Shown: piece after piece, positions 62,182-64,000 of the stretch
Numbering within the stretch: position 1 is the stretch's first letter
How the letters are laid out: every line of letters starts with the position of its first letter
Assembly: GCF_018336935.1 (NCBI RefSeq)
Contig: NZ_CP068771.1
Span: 4,464,001 to 4,528,000 of the forward strand
Direction of reading: 5' to 3'
Length of the DNA: 64,000 bases
Source: Serratia plymuthica
GTDB lineage: Bacteria; Pseudomonadota; Gammaproteobacteria; Enterobacterales; Enterobacteriaceae
The notes under the pieces: model-generated
Seen by the model: the letters and a program-made list of their open reading frames with translations, nothing else
Told to the model about the DNA's origin: nothing
The model's database searches: none
Translations under genes and position numbers: made by a program

Positions 62182-62206
62182 CGGGAGCGGCTTTCGCATG
62201 CTCCCG
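62182..62206 (-). terminator. terminator of ygdQ
   Basis: Stem CGGGAGC/GCTCCCG with an 11-base loop; on the minus strand a TTTTT run follows a few bases later. It lies 7 bases beyond the ygdQ stop. Confidence 0.65.
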
Positions 62207-62212
62207 TGGGGA

Positions 62213-62935
62213 TTACTCGGTTGCCTGGTTTTTTTTACTGCGCATCAGGTTGAGCGCTTCGACGGACATCGAGAAGAACATCGCAAAATAGATATAACCT
62301 TTCGGGACATGCACCTGGAAGCTTTCCAGCATCAGGGTGAAGCCCACCAGGATCAGGAACGCCAGCGCCAGCATTTTCACTGAAGGATGGCGATTGACGA
62401 ACTCGCCGATCGGCCGGGCGGCAAACATCATTACCCCCACCGCAATCACCACCGCCGCCATCATGATAAACAGGTGATCGGACAGGCCTACCGCCGTAAT
62501 CACCGAGTCCAGGCTGAAGATGATATCCAGCAACATAATCTGCACGATGGCGCCGAGGAAGCCGTTCACTTTGGTATGGTGCTCTTCATCGGACCCTTCG
62601 ATGGTTTCGTGGATCTCTTTACTGGCTTTCCAGATCAGGAACAGTCCGCCGAGCAGCAGGATCAGATCGCGCGCCGAGACGCTGTGGTCCATCAGGGTAA
62701 ACAGCGGGTGGGTCAGACGGATTACCCAGGCGATAGACGCCAGCAGCGCCAGACGCATCAGCATTGCACCGGCCAGACCGATACGGCGTGCCTTGTTCTG
62801 CTGCGCCTTCGGCAGTTTGGCCACCACCAGAGACAGGAAAATAATATTATCAATACCCAAAATGATCTCAAGAATGGTCAGCGTACCTAACGCTAACCAG
62901 GCATTGGGATCCATAATCCAATCGAACATTGCCAA
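62213..62935 (-). CDS. ygdQ: TerC-family membrane protein YgdQ
   Basis: A 240-residue integral membrane protein with about seven helices. Signature blocks are LEIILGIDNIIFLSLV and LLDIIFSLDSVITAVG, each with conserved acidic residues inside the membrane. TerC-like proteins are linked to metal (manganese) export or metalation of exported proteins. It corresponds to E. coli YgdQ next to mutH. A single gene with its own terminator. Confidence 0.93.
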   Translation of the reverse strand: MAMFDWIMDPNAWLALGTLTILEIILGIDNIIFLSLVVAKLPKAQQNKARRIGLAGAMLMRLALLASIAWVIRLTHPLFTLMDHSVSARDLILLLGGLFLIWKASKEIHETIEGSDEEHHTKVNGFLGAIVQIMLLDIIFSLDSVITAVGLSDHLFIMMAAVVIAVGVMMFAARPIGEFVNRHPSVKMLALAFLILVGFTLMLESFQVHVPKGYIYFAMFFSMSVEALNLMRSKKNQATE

Positions 62936-63024
62936 GCCACACCTTAATGAAATGCAAAGGCTGAATTATACGCGTTTATTGATTTGGCGACACTGTTAGC
63001 TAAACCTGGCTTAAACAAAGAGGA

Positions 63025-63711
63025 TCATATTAAGAAATGTCTTGCCAATAACGCGGCGGTGAAGTTTTTTTTCAGATAAAAACCGCGCGGCAACGTGAGG
63101 ATCGGCTGGCCCTGTTCGCCGATGGCCTCGGTCAGCGCCTTGCTGTTGGCCGCCTTGGGCCGCAGTTGCAGTACCTCACCGTGGCGTGCGGTGATCCGCT
63201 CCACGTGGCCGAGCACGATCTGGTCCATCAGTTCCTCCCAGTCACGGCGCAGCATCTCTTCTTCAGCGGCGCTCGGGCTCCACAGCAGCGGTGAGCCTAT
63301 GCGCCGCTGCGCCAGCGGGATTTGCCGTTCGCCTTCTACCGGTATCCACAGTACCCGCGCCAACTTATGGCGCACATGGCAGTTGGCCCAGGTCACGCCG
63401 CTGTTGCCGGTAAGCGGTGCTACGCAGACGAAGGTGGTCTCCAGCGGTTTGCCGGCGGCGTCAATCGGGATGGTTTTCAACTCAATACCCAGTTCGGGGA
63501 AATCCTGCTCCGGCTTGCTGCCCGCCATGGCGCCAAGGTACAACTCCAGCAGCATGCCCACCCAACCTTTATCGCGTTTCAGATCCTTGGGGATCGGCAG
63601 TTGGGCGCGTGCAGCCAGTTCGCCCAGGGTAAAGCCGGCAAGCTGCTGCGCTCGCTCAAACAGCCGCTGTTCGTTTTCCGGCGGAGAGGGGAGAGGGGAT
63701 AAAAACGCCAT
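63025..63711 (-). CDS. mutH: DNA mismatch repair endonuclease MutH
   Basis: A 228-residue endonuclease matching E. coli MutH (229). The DX6EXK motif is intact with Asp70, Glu77 and Lys79 at the same positions as in E. coli ([13 protein letters not shown]). It nicks the unmethylated strand at hemimethylated GATC sites after activation by MutS and MutL. The start lies next to the intergenic region that leads to rppH, outside this window. Confidence 0.97.
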   Translation of the reverse strand: MAFLSPLPSPPENEQRLFERAQQLAGFTLGELAARAQLPIPKDLKRDKGWVGMLLELYLGAMAGSKPEQDFPELGIELKTIPIDAAGKPLETTFVCVAPLTGNSGVTWANCHVRHKLARVLWIPVEGERQIPLAQRRIGSPLLWSPSAAEEEMLRRDWEELMDQIVLGHVERITARHGEVLQLRPKAANSKALTEAIGEQGQPILTLPRGFYLKKNFTAALLARHFLI

Positions 63712-64000
63712 AAATACAAGCTCGTCAGGTTTGGTTGAAAAATGTACTGCATTTGTGCACAGCGAATATCAGTGGGAAAAGACACGGGAATAAACGAATA
63801 GCAGCATGATTTTTCATGACTTTTTTTATTCCGCCGCACAGTAAACCCATTTCGTCCGCTGCTTGTGCACCTGAAGCCACCGACAATAAACAGGATCTTA
63901 CACCTATTTATCCACAGATTTGTGGGATAACCCAAATTTTTCCCGATCACTGGTTCGATTTACAGCCTTGACGCGGGCGCTTTTTTACGAAATTGTCCGT
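63712..64000. promoter_or_regulatory. mutH-rppH intergenic start with DnaA box, DARS2 candidate
   Basis: The last 289 bp hold no gene. A perfect DnaA box TTATCCACA lies at 63908-63916 and is followed after four bases by an inverted, imperfect counterpart TGTGGGATAA (63921-63930). In E. coli the DnaA-reactivating sequence DARS2 lies in the mutH-rppH interval and depends on clustered DnaA boxes, so this is the likely homologue. IHF and Fis sites were not resolved, and the region runs off the window. Confidence 0.6.

Noticed and set aside
1..64000. CRISPR arrays, tRNA or rRNA genes, transposases
   Set aside because: No spaced direct-repeat array, cloverleaf, ribosomal RNA segment or transposase-like protein was seen in the window.

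Overview
The window looks like a chromosomal segment of an enterobacterium of the genus Serratia. This is inferred from gene order and protein similarity recalled from memory; no search was run. The right third carries the conserved order lysR-lysA ... galR ... omr sRNAs-aas-lplT-tas-ygdR-ygdQ-mutH, with near-identical E. coli counterparts. The interruptions are accessory: a bisC gene and a chaperone-usher fimbrial operon sit between galR and the omr/aas block. A 128-bp palindromic repeat of a type I associate with Serratia precedes aas.

Left part (1-12.4 kb): a truncated membrane sugar/polyol dehydrogenase operon (flavoprotein plus Tat-exported small subunit), an Atm1-type ABC exporter, a tautomerase with a divergent LysR regulator, betI with a choline/BCCT transporter sharing a palindromic operator, an MFS carrier plus MoaF-like pair, L-lactate dehydrogenase lldD and a LysR regulator.

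Centre-left (12.8-23.0 kb): the most interesting locus is a compact, mostly overlapping operon. It encodes a 67-aa double-glycine precursor peptide with four core cysteines, a membrane-anchored DsbA-like oxidoreductase, an LpxL-like acyltransferase, a C39 peptidase-ABC exporter, a MacA-MacB-NodT tripartite efflux system, a stand-alone beta-ketoacyl-ACP synthase and an acyl carrier protein. I read it as a candidate pathway for a secreted, disulfide-bonded and possibly fatty-acylated microcin-like peptide. The C39 transporter would cleave and move the peptide to the periplasm and MacAB-NodT would move it out of the cell. The acylation target and the immunity factor are not identified.

23.5-32.4 kb: a type 1-like fimbrial island (pilin, chaperone, usher, adhesin, minor pilin) bounded by two FimB/FimE-type recombinase genes and followed by two LuxR-type regulators with non-canonical receiver domains. 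An 11-bp inverted repeat frames a 305-bp fimS-like segment upstream of the pilin, so phase variation is likely.

32.8-48 kb: yojI-type ABC exporter behind a Fur-like box, ymiA-like small membrane protein, CynX-type MFS, YddA-type ABC protein, a TPR protein, a DsbA-family protein, an MBL-fold protein with LysR regulator, an MFS pump behind a structured leader, lysR-lysA, a HigBA-type toxin-antitoxin pair with a visible promoter/operator, an AscG-like repressor and an acetyltransferase.

48-64 kb: galR with its operator, bisC, a second fimbrial operon, two Omr-type sRNAs (one with an altered seed), aas-lplT, tas, ygdR, ygdQ and mutH. The end of the window lies in the mutH-rppH interval, where a DnaA box suggests the DARS2 locus.
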